A stretch of 64,000 nt of DNA, from positions 6,820,001 to 6,884,000 of the forward strand of contig NZ_LT607412.1 in assembly GCF_900091455.1 (NCBI RefSeq). Direction: 5' to 3'. The DNA is from Micromonospora coriariae (GTDB lineage Bacteria; Actinomycetota; Actinomycetes; Mycobacteriales; Micromonosporaceae). The notes below the pieces were generated by a model. That model did no database searches. It was not told the origin of the DNA and saw only the letters and a program-made list of their open reading frames with translations. Shown here piece after piece: positions 63,963-64,000 of this stretch. A program made the translations under genes and the position numbers. The first letter of the stretch is position 1. The number at the start of each line of letters is the position of its first letter.

Positions 63963-64000
63963 GTCAACGCCACGCGCTCACATCTCTGCCACAAAGGAGA
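63963..64000 (+). promoter_or_regulatory. Ribosome-site-like sequence at the window end
   Basis: The last bases (AAAGGAGA at 63993-64000) look like a strong ribosome binding site, so another rightward gene probably begins just outside the window. Confidence 0.5.

Overview
The window is 64 kb of very GC-rich DNA with tightly packed genes, many GTG starts and frequent ATGA/GTGA stop-start overlaps. The gene set (LtrA proteins, ECF42 sigma factor, TetR and LuxR/OmpR regulators, secreted GH10/GH62 enzymes, EccC-like ATPases) points to a filamentous-type actinomycete; Micromonosporaceae is my best guess, but that is an impression and not a phylogenetic result. I saw no rRNA, convincing tRNA, CRISPR array or prophage.

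Layout. 1-6.7 kb: a secreted M4 metallopeptidase cut by the window edge, a methyltransferase remnant, an M50 membrane protease, two small membrane proteins and an ECF42 sigma module (sigma factor plus DGPF/YCII protein with a recognisable promoter). 6.8-17.6 kb: GH15 trehalase-like enzyme, SDR, truncated LtrA, flavoprotein/membrane-protein operon with a divergent TetR, a VTT plus CDP-alcohol phosphotransferase pair, a NarL-type two-component system and a DUF6817/CoaD-like pair. 17.8-25.5 kb: a TPP-enzyme/cyclase operon, then a plant-polymer locus with a GH10-CBM13-GH62 enzyme and a PET-hydrolase-like cutinase fused to CBM13. The two CBM13 coding segments share 146 identical bases, and a GH62 scrap follows the cutinase gene. 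25.6-39.6 kb: a scarred accessory region with IS1634-type remains, a 47-bp repeat, fragments of MFS, ABC, SDR, MDR and TetR genes, and intact msrBA, LtrA, GNAT, DUF1772/TetR and alcohol dehydrogenase/MarR units.

39.8-44.6 kb: the most striking locus. A small EACC1-like protein is coupled (2-nt gap) to a 1445-residue protein joining a caspase-like peptidase to four P-loop modules of the EccC/FtsK type. It looks like a cytoplasmic NTP-controlled protease, possibly an immunity or conflict system. 44.7-47.6 kb: a polytopic membrane protein and a GT2 glycosyltransferase. 47.7-51 kb: a stand-alone glucose-6-phosphate dehydrogenase and a sulfite-oxidase-like/flavin reductase/DUF6510 operon. 51-55.8 kb: small proteins, a broken LtrA, a DUF417 protein, an AhpD-like protein, a ferritin-like protein and a DM13 protein. 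55.9-64 kb: an OmpR-type two-component system, an epimerase, a GT-C-like protein and a five-gene overlapping operon (GT2, DUF2064, methyltransferase, membrane molybdoprotein, membrane protein).

Regulatory sites read from sequence include a TGTCGA-N17-CGAC promoter, paired GAACGTTCTA sites, CTAGC-based repeats and three TGGAC-N6-GTCCA-like palindromes. All functions are inferred from sequence recognition by eye; no database search was run.
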